Assembly (NCBI RefSeq): GCF_014201095.1
Contig: NZ_JACHDN010000001.1
Span: 2,108,001 to 2,172,000, forward strand
Direction of reading: 5' to 3'
DNA length: 64,000 nucleotides
From: Cellulomonas hominis
GTDB taxonomy: Bacteria; Actinomycetota; Actinomycetes; Actinomycetales; Cellulomonadaceae
The notes beneath the pieces are model-generated. The model was not told the DNA's origin and did no database searches. It saw only the letters and a list, made by a program, of their open reading frames with translations. Of the stretch, positions 52,684-61,488 are shown piece after piece. Each line of letters opens with the position of its first letter. Within the stretch, counting starts at the first letter, position 1. A program made the translations under genes and the position numbers.

Positions 52684-53048
52684 CAGCGCGTCTCCCCGGC
52701 GAAATACTTCGCCGCCTGCTGCAAGATCGCCCGCTCGGTGGACAGCTTGGTCGTCTCGACCTCGAGCTCGCGGACCCGGGCCTCGAGCCGGGCGATCCGC
52801 TCCTGCGGCGACTCGCCGACAGGCGCCGTCGAGCTCGCCGCAGCGCTCTTGGACCGCAACGGGCTGGGCGTCGCCGACCCGTCGACGGCCGTCTTGGCGC
52901 CCGTGCCGTAGACCTCGAGCCAGTGGCGCAGCGTGCCGCGCACGATGCCCAGGTCCGCGGCGATCCCGCGCACCGTGGCGCCCGGAGTGGACTCGTACAA
53001 GTCGACGGCCTGACGACGGAACTCCTCGGAGTAGCTCTTCCTGGCCAT
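52680..53048 (-). CDS. IS3-family OrfA (copy A)
   Basis: 122 aa from ATG 53048. HTH (SEEFRRQAVDLYESTPGATVRGIAADLGIVRGTLRHWL) and a C-terminal leucine zipper (RIARLEARVRELEVETTKLSTERAILQQAAKYFAG). Overlaps orfB by 4 bp. Confidence 0.92.
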   Translation of the reverse strand: MARKSYSEEFRRQAVDLYESTPGATVRGIAADLGIVRGTLRHWLEVYGTGAKTAVDGSATPSPLRSKSAAASSTAPVGESPQERIARLEARVRELEVETTKLSTERAILQQAAKYFAGETRW

Positions 53049-53120
53049 GAACTGGATCATCTCGCTTCCCCAGCGCGTTGCTGGATTCAGCGTGTCCAAG
53101 AACCGGGGTCAGGCCCCGAG

Positions 53121-53463
53121 TCCGGCGCCGCCAGCCGCATACCAGCACCGACCCGGCATCCATATCGCCGGGACCCGGACGTCAAGGCGCGCGTCGTGAT
53201 CCGAGCGGCCCGTCGCCCGAGAGCCCTTGACCGGCGGCTGGCCGTGGACGGGTGTCTGCTCGCTGGTGGGGCCTCTCCTCGTCGTCGCCGCCTTGGTCGG
53301 GTGCGTTGGGCTGGGGCCGACGGTGGTTTCGGGCGGTGGCTGCAAACGTGGAGCGAGCCCGACCCGTTCCGCCAGCGTCAGCCTCGCACCAGCCTCGTCC
53401 CGCGACCGCTCGATGAGGGCTAGAACGCTGCAACTGCTCGAGGCCTTGAACTTTCAGTCGATC
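53121..53463. other. Spacer between two insertion sequences, no supported gene
   Basis: Neither strand gives a recognisable product or start signal. Confidence 0.4.
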
Positions 53464-53514
53464 TGAACCGCCCCGGGTTCCATGGAGGCTCTCAACCCAC
53501 GGAGGATGAGGGTC

Positions 53515-53835
53515 ATGGCTGCACCGAGGAAGTATCCGGACGAGCTGCGTGAGCGCGCGGTCCGGCTCGTGCTGGACGCGAAGAAGGACCCGGTGACTCG
53601 TGCGGCGGCGTGCCGGCGGATCGGTGAGCAGCTCGGGATCAATCCCGAGACGCTGCGTGGGTGGGTCAACCAGGTCGAGATCGACGCCGGTGACCGGCCT
53701 GGGACCACGACCAGCGACGCGCAGCGGCTGGCCGAGCTGGAGCGGGAGAACCGGGAGCTGAGGCGGGCGAACGCGATCTTGCGGAGCGCGTCGGCTTTCT
53801 TCGCGGCGGAGCTCGACCGCCCGTCACCCAGGTAG
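53515..53835 (+). CDS. IS3-family OrfA of the interrupted element
   Basis: 106 aa from ATG 53515. HTH (YPDELRERAVRLVLDAKKDP, QLGINPETLRGWVNQVEID) and a zipper (RLAELERENRELRRANAILRSASAFFA). It is related to the remnant at 29 kb. OrfB continues in another frame near 53823, as in programmed frameshifting. Confidence 0.9.
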   Translation: MAAPRKYPDELRERAVRLVLDAKKDPVTRAAACRRIGEQLGINPETLRGWVNQVEIDAGDRPGTTTSDAQRLAELERENRELRRANAILRSASAFFAAELDRPSPR

Positions 53836-54706
53836 TCGAGTTCATCGACACCCACCGTGCCGAGTTCGGGGTCGAGCCGATCTGCGTCCAGCTGCAGGTC
53901 GCCCCGAGCACGTACTACGCCGCCAAGTCCCGCCCGCCCTCGGTGCGATCGGTGACCGACGCCGCGCTGAGCGAAGTGATCGCGGTCGAGCACGCCGCGA
54001 ACTACGGCGTCTACGGGGCCAGGAAGATGTGGAAGCACCTGCACCGGCTCGGGCACACCGTCGCCCGATGCACCGTCGAGCGGCTCATGCGTGCCGGCGG
54101 CCTGCACGGGGTGGTCCGCGGCCGGTCGAAGCGCACCACGATCCCGGGCGAGGACGGGATCCGGGCAGGTGACCTGGTCAACCGGGCGTTCAGCGCGACG
54201 GCACCGAACGAGTTGTGGGTCGCGGACTTCACCTACGTCCGCACCTGGTCCGGGTTCGCCTATGTCGCGTTCGTGATCGACGTGTTCTCCCGGATGATCG
54301 TGGGCTGGAAGGCCGATACGAACATGCGCGCCGCCCTGGTCACCGACACCCTCGAGATGGCGACCTGGGCCCGCGGCCGGGCCGGGATCACGGACCTGAC
54401 CGGGTTGATCCACCACAGCGATGCCGGGTCTCAGTACGTCAGCCTGGCGCTGACCGAGCGCCTCGCGGCCCTCGGGATCCGCGCGTCGATCGGGACCGTC
54501 GCGGACGCCTACGACAACGCCCTCGCCGAGTCCACGATCGGGCTGTTCAAGACCGAGCTGATCCGTCGCCGCGGCCCGTGGCGGACCCTGGACGACGTCG
54601 AGATCGCGACCCTGGAGTGGGTCGACTGGTTCAACAACCGCCGCCTGCACACCGAGCTCGGCGACATCCCAGGGCCCTACCCCCGGTTCTTGGACACGGG
54701 GTGTGA

Positions 54707-55603
54707 TTACGCGGCGATCGGCAGCGTAGCGGCCCGGCGGGCCTCGTAGGCGGTCGGGGACAGGTAGCCGCACCAGGAGTGGCGGCGGCGGGTGTTGTAG
54801 CGGGTCAGCCAGCGGAAGACCTGCCGGCGGCAGGTTGGCTCGTCGGGCCAGCAGGCGTCGTCTTGCAGGACCTCGCGCTTGAGGGTGGCGTTGAACGACT
54901 CGGCCATCGCGTTGTCGGCCGAGGACCCGACGGCGCCCATCGACTGGGTCACGCCGAGCCTCGCGCAGACCCTGGCGTAGTCCTTCGAGCAGTAGACCGA
55001 CCCGTGGTCGGAGTGGAACAGCGCCCCGGCCAGGGTGCCGCGGGTCGCGGCGGCGGCCTTGAGCGCGTCTTCGACGAGCTCGGTGCGCATGTGGTCGGCG
55101 ACTGCCCACCCGACGAGCCGGCGGGAGTGGCAGTCGATGACCGTGGCGAGGTAGAGGTTCGTGCCGTCGGCGATCGGCAGGTAGGTGATGTCGCCGACGT
55201 AGCGCCGGTTCGGTGCCGGCGCGGTGAAGTCCCGCTTGAGCAGGTCGGGGTGCTTGCGGCCCGACGGCTCGGGGATCGTGGTCCGCACTCGACGCTTCTT
55301 GACGTAGCCCGCGATACCCGCCGCGCGCATCACCCGGGCGACGCGCTTGTGGTTGACCTGCTCACCGGCGGGCGCGTCGTCGTTGAGCTCGGCCGTGACC
55401 CGCGGCGCGCCGAGCGTGCTGTCCGCGGCGTGGACCTTGCGGATCCGTGCCTCGAGCCGAGCGTCCGCCGCGGCGCGCTCGGCCCGCGCCGGCGCGCCAG
55501 CCTTCCACGCGTAGTAGGACGAGCGCTCGACCTGCACGAGCTCGCACAGTCGCTTCACCGGGTAGGTGGCGGAGTTGTCGGCGACGAACTGGAAGCGACT
55601 CAC
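54707..55603 (-). CDS. IS3-family OrfB transposase (copy B)
   Basis: 298 aa, identical in sequence to the copy A protein (same DDE residues). GTG start overlaps orfA. Confidence 0.93.
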   Translation of the reverse strand: MSRFQFVADNSATYPVKRLCELVQVERSSYYAWKAGAPARAERAAADARLEARIRKVHAADSTLGAPRVTAELNDDAPAGEQVNHKRVARVMRAAGIAGYVKKRRVRTTIPEPSGRKHPDLLKRDFTAPAPNRRYVGDITYLPIADGTNLYLATVIDCHSRRLVGWAVADHMRTELVEDALKAAAATRGTLAGALFHSDHGSVYCSKDYARVCARLGVTQSMGAVGSSADNAMAESFNATLKREVLQDDACWPDEPTCRRQVFRWLTRYNTRRRHSWCGYLSPTAYEARRAATLPIAA

Positions 55604-55968
55604 CAGCGCGTCTCCCCGGCGAAATACTTCGCCGCCTGCTGCAAGATCGCCCGCTCGGTGGACAGCTTGGTCGTCTCGACCTCGAGCTCGCGGACCCGGG
55701 CCTCGAGCCGGGCGATCCGCTCCTGCGGCGACTCGCCGACAGGCGCCGTCGAGCTCGCCGCAGCGCTCTTGGACCGCAACGGGCTGGGCGTCGCCGACCC
55801 GTCGACGGCCGTCTTGGCGCCCGTGCCGTAGACCTCGAGCCAGTGGCGCAGCGTGCCGCGCACGATGCCCAGGTCCGCGGCGATCCCGCGCACCGTGGCG
55901 CCCGGAGTGGACTCGTACAAGTCGACGGCCTGACGACGGAACTCCTCGGAGTAGCTCTTCCTGGCCAT
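55600..55968 (-). CDS. IS3-family OrfA (copy B)
   Basis: 122 aa, identical to the copy A OrfA, ATG 55968. Confidence 0.92.
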   Translation of the reverse strand: MARKSYSEEFRRQAVDLYESTPGATVRGIAADLGIVRGTLRHWLEVYGTGAKTAVDGSATPSPLRSKSAAASSTAPVGESPQERIARLEARVRELEVETTKLSTERAILQQAAKYFAGETRW

Positions 55969-56139
55969 GAACTGGATCATCTCGCTTCCCCAGCGCGTTG
56001 CTGGATTCAGCGTGTCCAAGAACCGGGGTCAGGCCCCCCACCCGCCGAGCACGAGATGAACCACTACCGTCAGAACCCGGCCGTCGTGACGGCCGAAACC
56101 AGAGAACCGAGCCTCCGCTGAACCCGGGGCGGTTCATAC

Positions 56140-56427
56140 TTCGCGATCGAGCACGGCCGCCCGCCGCGCACGGTCTGGCACGTCGTGAACGTCCAGCGCG
56201 GTCTGGACCCAAGCCTGCGGGCAACCGCACTGCCGTCCGACGTCGACCTGCAGGCGCTCACCGACGCGCCAGGTGCGCTGGTCGACACCCGGGATCTGTT
56301 CCACGCCTGGCGCGCCGTCGTTGACGGCATCGCACAGCCCGACGACGTTCGCGCCGGTCTGCGCGCAGCGCTGACCAGGTGGACATGGCCCGCTCAGGGG
56401 CGAGACAGCACGAACCCCGCGCCGTAG
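56140..56427 (+). pseudogene. C-terminal fragment of an unidentified protein
   Basis: An open stretch with protein-like composition (HGRPPRTVWHVVNVQRGLDP, LVDTRDLFHAWRAVVDGIAQ, DVRAGLRAALTRWTWP) starts at the IS end and stops at 56427. The end resembles C-termini of nuclease-fold (NERD/restriction-like) proteins, but this is weak. The N-terminal part was lost to the left of the IS. Confidence 0.4.
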
Positions 56428-56516
56428 CGCTGGCGGCCTTGGGAGCGGCGGAGACCAAACCCCGACCGCATCGCTCATCGCATTGCGTTGCGCATCGCGT
56501 GTGGGAGACTGGGTGC

Positions 56517-56750
56517 ATGAGCCAGCTCGTCGTACGCACCGATCCCGAGACCGACCGCGCGCTGGAGCACCTGGTGGAGCTGACCGGGCGCAAGCGCTCG
56601 GAGGTCGTCCGCGAGGCCATCCGAGCCGCGGAGTACGAGGCCCTGCTCACGCTGGCCGCGCAGCAGGCCGCCGCCCTGCGTGACGACCCGCACGACCGGG
56701 CAGAGGTCGCCGCAGCCGCCGCCGACCTGGAGCCGCTGCGTGCGTGGTGA
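56517..56750 (+). CDS. Ribbon-helix-helix antitoxin
   Basis: 77 aa. The N-terminal RHH fold (SQLVVRTDPETDRALEHLVELTGRKRSEVVREAIRAAEYE) should bind DNA as a dimer. The C-terminal acidic helix would block the toxin. It overlaps the MazF-like gene by 11 bp. Confidence 0.85.
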   Translation: MSQLVVRTDPETDRALEHLVELTGRKRSEVVREAIRAAEYEALLTLAAQQAAALRDDPHDRAEVAAAAADLEPLRAW

Positions 56751-57057
56751 CGTCTACCGGCTGCGCGCACCCAAGGCCACCCAAGGCCACGAGCAGCGCG
56801 GGCCCCGGTACGCGGTCGTGGTCCAGACCGACCGCTTCGCCCTGTCGACGCTGCTGGTCGCACCGACCTCGACGTCGGTCACCCCGACGGTGTTCCGGCC
56901 CCGCATCTCGCTGAACGGGACCACGACCTACGTCCTGGTCGAGCAGACCACCGCCGTCAACGCCGACACACGCCTCGGCGATTTCGCCGGCCGCCTCGAG
57001 CCCGGCGAACTGACGGACGTCGACGCTGCCCTGCGGCTGGTCCTCGACCTGAGGTGA
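56740..57057 (+). CDS. MazF/PemK-family endoribonuclease toxin
   Basis: 105 aa from GTG 56740. Family motifs are VRGDVYRLRAP at the start, GPRYAVVVQTDRF, LSTLLVAPTSTS and YVLVEQTTAVNADTRLGDFAGRL. It would cut mRNA when freed from the RHH antitoxin. Such pairs often stabilise plasmids and ICEs, in line with the relaxase at the window end. Confidence 0.87.
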   Translation: MRGDVYRLRAPKATQGHEQRGPRYAVVVQTDRFALSTLLVAPTSTSVTPTVFRPRISLNGTTTYVLVEQTTAVNADTRLGDFAGRLEPGELTDVDAALRLVLDLR

Positions 57058-57257
57058 CCGCCTGCTCGTCGCCGGCGCGGTTCGTGCGGCCCGGCGACGA
57101 AGCCGTAAAGCTGCGAGCGTCGGAGACGGGCCGTGCACGGGAGGCCGCGCACACCAGCCCGGAGCAGACGCGTGAGTGACGTCGACCCTCTTGCGGGTTC
57201 AGGACGCGAGGGCTTGGGTGGGCGGCGGTGAAGCCGCGTCAGCGACAGGAGAACAGC

Positions 57258-57584
57258 GTGGACTGCACCGGCATGGGGGCGCTCGTGCGAGAGCTCGACC
57301 ACCTGGCGGTCTCCCCGTTCAGTGGCACCGCACGGGTCGTCATCCTGCACGGGAGCGACGCGGAGCCCGGCCAGGTTGACTGGACCCTGGGCCTGATCGA
57401 TCTCGCCGGCGAGCCGCTGGGGCACCGGCACCTGCACATGCCCGAGACGGTAGACGTCTTGGAGGTCGCGCAGCGGTACCTCGCGGAGGGTGGGCTGACC
57501 GTCGACGGCGGATGGTTGCCGAGCCCCGACCTGGTGCGGCCGCGGTACTACGGCCGGGTGCTGGCCACCTCGGGCCTGAACTAG
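57258..57584 (+). CDS. Hypothetical protein
   Basis: 108 aa from GTG 57258 with AGGAG 7 nt upstream. The sequence is soluble and globular (ALVRELDHLAVSPFSGTARV, VDWTLGLIDLAGEPLGHRHL, YLAEGGLTVDGGWLPSPDLV). No family is recognised. It lies between the toxin-antitoxin pair and a GAF/ANTAR gene in the mobile region. Confidence 0.55.
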   Translation: MDCTGMGALVRELDHLAVSPFSGTARVVILHGSDAEPGQVDWTLGLIDLAGEPLGHRHLHMPETVDVLEVAQRYLAEGGLTVDGGWLPSPDLVRPRYYGRVLATSGLN

Positions 57585-57682
57585 CGCGCCAGGAGGCGTG
57601 CGCTCGCCTGGTCGCTCACCATGTAGGGGCAGCCCCGCACGTCCAGACCCGGGCGGAGCACCGAACCTGGGGGACTTCGGTC

Positions 57683-58354
57683 GTGCACTCTTCCGCACGC
57701 GCGCTCATCGCGCTCGCCGCCGCTGTCCGGATACAGCCGCCGAGCAGACCGCCGGCGCACCGACTCGCCCGGGCCGCGCGCGACGTGCTCCGGGCAGACG
57801 GCGTGTCCCTGTCGGTGCTGTCCCAGGACGGCCCGCGGCTCGTCGTGGACGCGACCGACCGAACAGCGCGCGAGCTCGAAGCAGCGGAGGAGATCCTCGG
57901 CGTCGGCCCTGCGCACCTTGCCGCGGAGGGCGCCGATGTCATCGTCGACCCCGCCGTCGCACCTGCCCCGTGGGCGAACCTCGCGACCGAGCTCCTTGGA
58001 CGGCCACGACTGCCGTGGGTCGCGGCGGTACCCCTGCTGGCGGGCGGGCAGGCCTTCGGGGCTCTGCTTGCACACGCAGGCGGCCCTGGCCCGCTGGCGC
58101 AGCTCGGCTGGCCCCACGACATCGCCGTCGCGCTCAGCAGGCAGCTGCTGACGCTCCCGCCGCACACCTGGCTCGACATCGACGGGGGCGGAACAGCCAC
58201 GAGCCGGGCGGTGGGCATGCTCATGGCCAGGCACCGCACGGACGCCAGCACCAGCCTCGCCCTGCTGCGGGCGCGAGCACTGGCTGCCGGCCAGCACCTG
58301 GATGCCACCGCGCGCCAGGTACTCGGCTCCCGGGGACCGGCCGACCCGTTCTAG
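57683..58354 (+). CDS. GAF-ANTAR regulator
   Basis: 223 aa from GTG 57683 (GGGGGA upstream). A GAF-like sensor (about 25-150: DVLRADGVSLSVLSQDGPRLV, VAAVPLLAGGQAFGALLAH) is followed by an ANTAR RNA-binding domain (about 165-223: SRAVGMLMARHRTDASTSLALLRARA). ANTAR proteins act as transcription antiterminators by binding paired RNA hairpins. Its targets are unknown. Confidence 0.75.
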   Translation: MHSSARALIALAAAVRIQPPSRPPAHRLARAARDVLRADGVSLSVLSQDGPRLVVDATDRTARELEAAEEILGVGPAHLAAEGADVIVDPAVAPAPWANLATELLGRPRLPWVAAVPLLAGGQAFGALLAHAGGPGPLAQLGWPHDIAVALSRQLLTLPPHTWLDIDGGGTATSRAVGMLMARHRTDASTSLALLRARALAAGQHLDATARQVLGSRGPADPF

Positions 58355-58371
58355 GACGCTCCTATGGTTCG

Positions 58372-59424
58372 TCAAGCCGGGAGTGGGCCGTGTTCGAGTT
58401 GGCGGAACAGGTCGCGGGCGATGTAGCGCTTGAGGCAGCGGCGGATCTCGCGGTCGGTCTTGCCCTGGGCGCGGCGGCGGTCGATGTAGTCGCGGGTGCG
58501 CTGGTCGTAGCGGGCGCGAGACAGGGCGATGACGTGCAGCGCGCGGTTGAGCTGGCGGTCCCCGGAACGGTTCAGCCGATGCCGGATCGTCATGCCTGAG
58601 GACGCGGGGATCGGGGCGGTCCCGGCGAGCATCGCGAACGCGGCCTCGGAGCGGATCCGTCCCGGGTGGGACCAGGCGATCAGGACCTGGGCGGCGGTGA
58701 GGGCTCCGATCCCGGGCTGGGTCAGCAGGTCGGGCCGCCACGAGCGCACGATCTCACCGATCGCGGTCTCGTGGTCGCGGGCCTCGTCCTGCAGGGTCAG
58801 GACCCGGCGCGCCAGGGTCCGCAGGACGTTCGCGGTGGTCACCGTCTGACGGTCCCAGGCCGATCGGGTCCGCAACCGGGCGGCGGTCTGGACCGTCACG
58901 GTCGTGTTCGCCCCGCGCAGCACGGCGCGCAGCTCCTCTGGCGCCGCGGTGACCAGAGCGAGCAGCTGGCGCTGAGCCAGGGTCGCGGCCTCGACCCCCG
59001 AGCGGCGGGCCGCCATGAGAACGGCGAGCTCGGCGCGAGGACCGTCGTCCTTGATCCGCGCGAGGTGCTCGCGGGCCAGGGCCTCGCGTGCGGCGCGGAC
59101 CGCGTCCAGGGAGTCGGACTTCGCGCCATGACGTCGGGCGGCTCGCTTCGGGCGGTCCAGCTCCACGACCTGCTCACCGGCCGACCCGAGGAACCGGGCC
59201 AGACCGGCGCCGTAGCCGCCGCCACCTTCCAACGCCCAGACCCGCGAGCCACCACGGATCGCGCCGACCCAGGTCAGCAGCTCGCCATAGCCACCCGGAT
59301 CGGTGCTGACGGTCAACTCGCTGAGCGTGCCGCCAGTGGTCGCGTCCACGACCGCGGCGGTGTGGGTGTGCTTGTGGGTGTCGACCCCGATGACGAGATC
59401 GACGCGTTCAGCCAGACTGGTCAC
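58372..59424 (-). CDS. IS110-family transposase
   Basis: 350 aa from GTG 59424 (AAGGAG upstream). The DEDD-type RuvC-like domain starts VDLVIGVDTHKHTHTAAVVD, with GAKSDSLDAVRAAREAL. The Tnp_IS116 C-terminal part has LTQPGIGALTAAQVLIAWS and the FAMLAGTAPIPASSG serine region. IS110 enzymes recombine DNA guided by a bridge RNA from the element ends. It lies 17 bp after the GAF-ANTAR gene. The element ends could not be fixed, as this family has no inverted repeats. Confidence 0.92.
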   Translation of the reverse strand: MTSLAERVDLVIGVDTHKHTHTAAVVDATTGGTLSELTVSTDPGGYGELLTWVGAIRGGSRVWALEGGGGYGAGLARFLGSAGEQVVELDRPKRAARRHGAKSDSLDAVRAAREALAREHLARIKDDGPRAELAVLMAARRSGVEAATLAQRQLLALVTAAPEELRAVLRGANTTVTVQTAARLRTRSAWDRQTVTTANVLRTLARRVLTLQDEARDHETAIGEIVRSWRPDLLTQPGIGALTAAQVLIAWSHPGRIRSEAAFAMLAGTAPIPASSGMTIRHRLNRSGDRQLNRALHVIALSRARYDQRTRDYIDRRRAQGKTDREIRRCLKRYIARDLFRQLEHGPLPA

Positions 59425-59646
59425 CGCGTACTCCTTCGAACCGGAGGAACGTGAGGTTCCGGTCCGGCTGGAGATCGGCAGGACTGTGACGGGACACGCC
59501 CGCGTCCACGGGCGGTCAAGCTCCTGATCAGGCCAGCAACTCCGGTCGGGCCGGGGCCGGCAGGCACGCGCGGACAAGTCCGCTCGAAGGCACGAAGCCA
59601 GTCAGACGTAGAGTCACGCGCGCACCCACCAAACACAGCCCACCGC
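59425..59646 (-). other. Noncoding leader upstream of IS110 transposase, possible bridge-RNA source
   Basis: Untranslated DNA upstream of the transposase, the place where IS110-group elements encode their bridge RNA. No secondary structure was computed. Confidence 0.35.
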
Positions 59647-59860
59647 TCAGCGAGCCGCAGGCACAAGCCTCACAGTCAGACGTGCGCGCACCGTGCACGC
59701 GACCTCATACACCGTTACGTCCCGTCGAACCGACTCCACCACCAGCTCGTGAAGCGCGGACAGCCGGTCCCGGCCCTCACGCTCCATGAGGAGCCCGACG
59801 GCCTGGTTCACCGCGTCGTGACGCATCAGCTCATCGCGCAGCGCACGCAACCTCTCGGGC
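59647..59860 (-). pseudogene. ANTAR-domain fragment
   Basis: The minus-strand frame ERLRALRDELMRHDAVNQAV, GLLMEREGRDRLSALHELVV, VYEVACTVRARL matches the ANTAR helix bundle and stops at 59647. Its N-terminal part is cut off by the IS3 element at 59861. Confidence 0.6.
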
Positions 59861-59900
59861 GGAGCCTGACCCGGTTTCCCGGACAGTTGCGGTGTGGTGA

Positions 59901-60776
59901 TCATGCCGCCGCGGTGGCGGCGGTGTGTAGGTCCTCGAAGTCGTTCGGGGACCGGTAGCCGAGGCCGGAGTGGCGTCGGACGGGGTTGTAGAAGCCCTCG
60001 ATCCACTCGAAGATCGCCGAGGCGAGCTCCTCGCGGGAGGACCAGGCGTGGCGGTCGAGCAGCTCGCGCTGCATGCTCGACCAGAAGCTCTCCATCATGG
60101 TGTTGTCGACCGAGGACGCGACTCGGCCCATCGAGCCGAGCAGGCCGGCCTCGCGCAGCCGGTGCCCGAAGATCCACGACGTGTACTGGCTTCCGCGGTC
60201 CGCGTGCACGATCGCACCTGGTGCGGGGTGGCGCCGCCAGATCGCCATCTGCAGGGCGTCGACGACCAGCTCCGAGCGCATGTGGTCCGCGATGGACCAC
60301 CCGACGATCTTGCGGGTGAACACGTCCAGGACCGCGGCGCAGTAGACCTTCCCGGTGCCCGTGGGGTGCTCGGTGATGTCGGTGCACCACAATCGGTCCG
60401 GGCCGTTGGCGGTGAACCGCCGCTGGACGAGGTCGTCGTGCGGTGCTGGCAGCGGTCGTTGCCCGCAGCGTTTGCGCCGGTGGCAGACCCCTATCAACCC
60501 GGCCGCGCGCATCAGCCTCGCGACGCGTTTGCGTCCGCAGGCGACCCCGAGCCCGAGACGCAGCTCGGCATGGACTCGCGGGGCGCCGTAGGTCGCCCGC
60601 GAGCCGTGATGGATCGCCGTGATCGTCGCGGTCAGCGCCTGGTCGGCGATCGCGCGGGTGCTCGGCGGTCGGTTCATGGCGTCGTAGAGCCCGGAGCGGG
60701 AGATCCCGAGGACCCGGCAGGTCGCCGCGACGGGCACCCCGTCAGCGGCCAGCTCTTGGACCAGCCGGGCGCTCAT
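59901..60776 (-). CDS. IS3-family OrfB transposase (copy 2)
   Basis: 291 aa, a few residues different from the 14.8-kb copy (VPVAATCRVLG against VPVALTCRVLG). DDE residues intact in LWCTDITEHPT, VHADRGSQYTS and NTMMESFWSS. Confidence 0.92.
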   Translation of the reverse strand: MSARLVQELAADGVPVAATCRVLGISRSGLYDAMNRPPSTRAIADQALTATITAIHHGSRATYGAPRVHAELRLGLGVACGRKRVARLMRAAGLIGVCHRRKRCGQRPLPAPHDDLVQRRFTANGPDRLWCTDITEHPTGTGKVYCAAVLDVFTRKIVGWSIADHMRSELVVDALQMAIWRRHPAPGAIVHADRGSQYTSWIFGHRLREAGLLGSMGRVASSVDNTMMESFWSSMQRELLDRHAWSSREELASAIFEWIEGFYNPVRRHSGLGYRSPNDFEDLHTAATAAA

Positions 60777-61060
60777 TTTGGGAGGACGTTCTCCCGGGCG
60801 AAGTACGCCGAGGCCCGCTTGAGGATCTCGACCTCCATCTCCAGCACCCGGTTGCGGCGCCGCAGCTCGACCAGCTCGCGGCGCTCGTCGGAGCTCACGC
60901 CCTCACGGCGACCGGCATCGACGTCGTCCTGGGCCATCCACCGGCGCAGACACGACTCGCTGATCCCGAGATCGGACGCGACCTTCGCGACCGGCTGCCG
61001 ACCCGAGCGGGCCAGATCCACTGCTCGACGCCGGAACTCCGGCGGCTTGGCTGCAGGCAT
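60773..61060 (-). CDS. IS3-family OrfA (copy 2)
   Basis: 95 aa, nearly identical to the 14.5-kb copy (SGRQPVAKVASDLGISESCL against SGQQSVAKVASDLGISESCL). Overlaps orfB by 4 bp. Confidence 0.92.
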   Translation of the reverse strand: MPAAKPPEFRRRAVDLARSGRQPVAKVASDLGISESCLRRWMAQDDVDAGRREGVSSDERRELVELRRRNRVLEMEVEILKRASAYFARENVLPK

Positions 61061-61125
61061 CCAGGACTCCTCTCCGAGACGATCATCGCCTCAGACCAGG
61101 TGTCCGGAGAAGCGGGCCAGGCTCC

Positions 61126-61477
61126 CAAGCGCCGCTACCGGGCCCGCAAGGCCGCCTCGAGCACCGATGCCCCGCACGCCGCGGCTGCCACCCTGGCGGC
61201 CCTGGCGCTGGCCGCGGCGCACCAGCAGCGCGCGGCCGCGGCAGTCCAGATCGAACGGGAGATGTCCGCCGCGGTCGACACCGCGGTGAGTCTGCGTGCC
61301 CGCGTGGTCACGATCGAGGCCGAGCTGAGCGCGACCCGGGCGGACGCTCGAGCGCTCGCCCTGATCGTGCGGCGGGTGTTCCAGATGCGCGACTGGCGCG
61401 GGTACGAGCGCTCACTGCAGGTGATCGTCGATCGCCAGCTGATCGACCGCGCGCCGCTCACCGATCGGGGTGAGTGA
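61126..61477 (+). pseudogene. 5'-truncated helical protein upstream of relaxase
   Basis: The frame KRRYRARKAASSTDAPHAAA, IEREMSAAVDTAVSLRARVV, TRADARALALIVRRVFQMRD ends at 61477 and overlaps the relaxase start region (GTGA at 61474). It is mostly alpha-helical. The N-terminus is lost at the IS3 end. Its position suggests a mobilisation accessory protein. Confidence 0.5.
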
Positions 61478-61488
61478 TCGCCGTGGCC

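Larger units (their letters stand above)
51752..53117 (-). mobile_element. IS3-family element, copy A
   Basis: 1366 bp with imperfect inverted repeats ending in CCGGTTCTTGGACAC. Target duplication GAG on both sides (51749-51751 and 53118-53120). Its two proteins are identical to those of copy B at 54672-56037, exactly 2920 bp away. Confidence 0.94.
54672..56037 (-). mobile_element. IS3-family element, copy B (nested)
   Basis: 1366 bp, equal in length and encoded proteins to copy A. Target duplication CCA on both sides (54669-54671 and 56038-56040) inside the orfB of the host IS. Confidence 0.94.
53823..56121 (+). pseudogene. IS3-family OrfB split by IS copy B
   Basis: The frame runs from VTQVVEFIDTHRAEFGVEP through the DDE domain (WVADFTYVRTW, IHHSDAGSQYVS, YDNALAESTIGLFKTEL) to LGDIP at 54671. 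It resumes after the inserted element as PAEHEMNHYRQNPAVV and stops at 56121. Removing the insertion and one CCA restores the frame. The catalytic core survives, but the C-terminus now ends in foreign residues. Confidence 0.9.
53464..56136 (+). mobile_element. IS3-family element interrupted by IS copy B
   Basis: Inverted repeats TGAACCGCCCCGGGTTC mark both ends (53464-53480 and 56120-56136). Without the inserted element it is about 1304 bp. No target duplication is seen, so one flank has probably been rearranged. Confidence 0.88.
59861..61125 (-). mobile_element. IS3-family element, copy 2
   Basis: 1265 bp, the same element as at 14489-15753. The flanking tetranucleotides differ (GGGC and CAAG), so there is no target duplication. 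Confidence 0.9.

Noticed and set aside
51787..53163. One 458-aa transposase frame
   Set aside because: The N-terminal part is orfA DNA read in the wrong frame; orfA and orfB are separate with a GTGA overlap.
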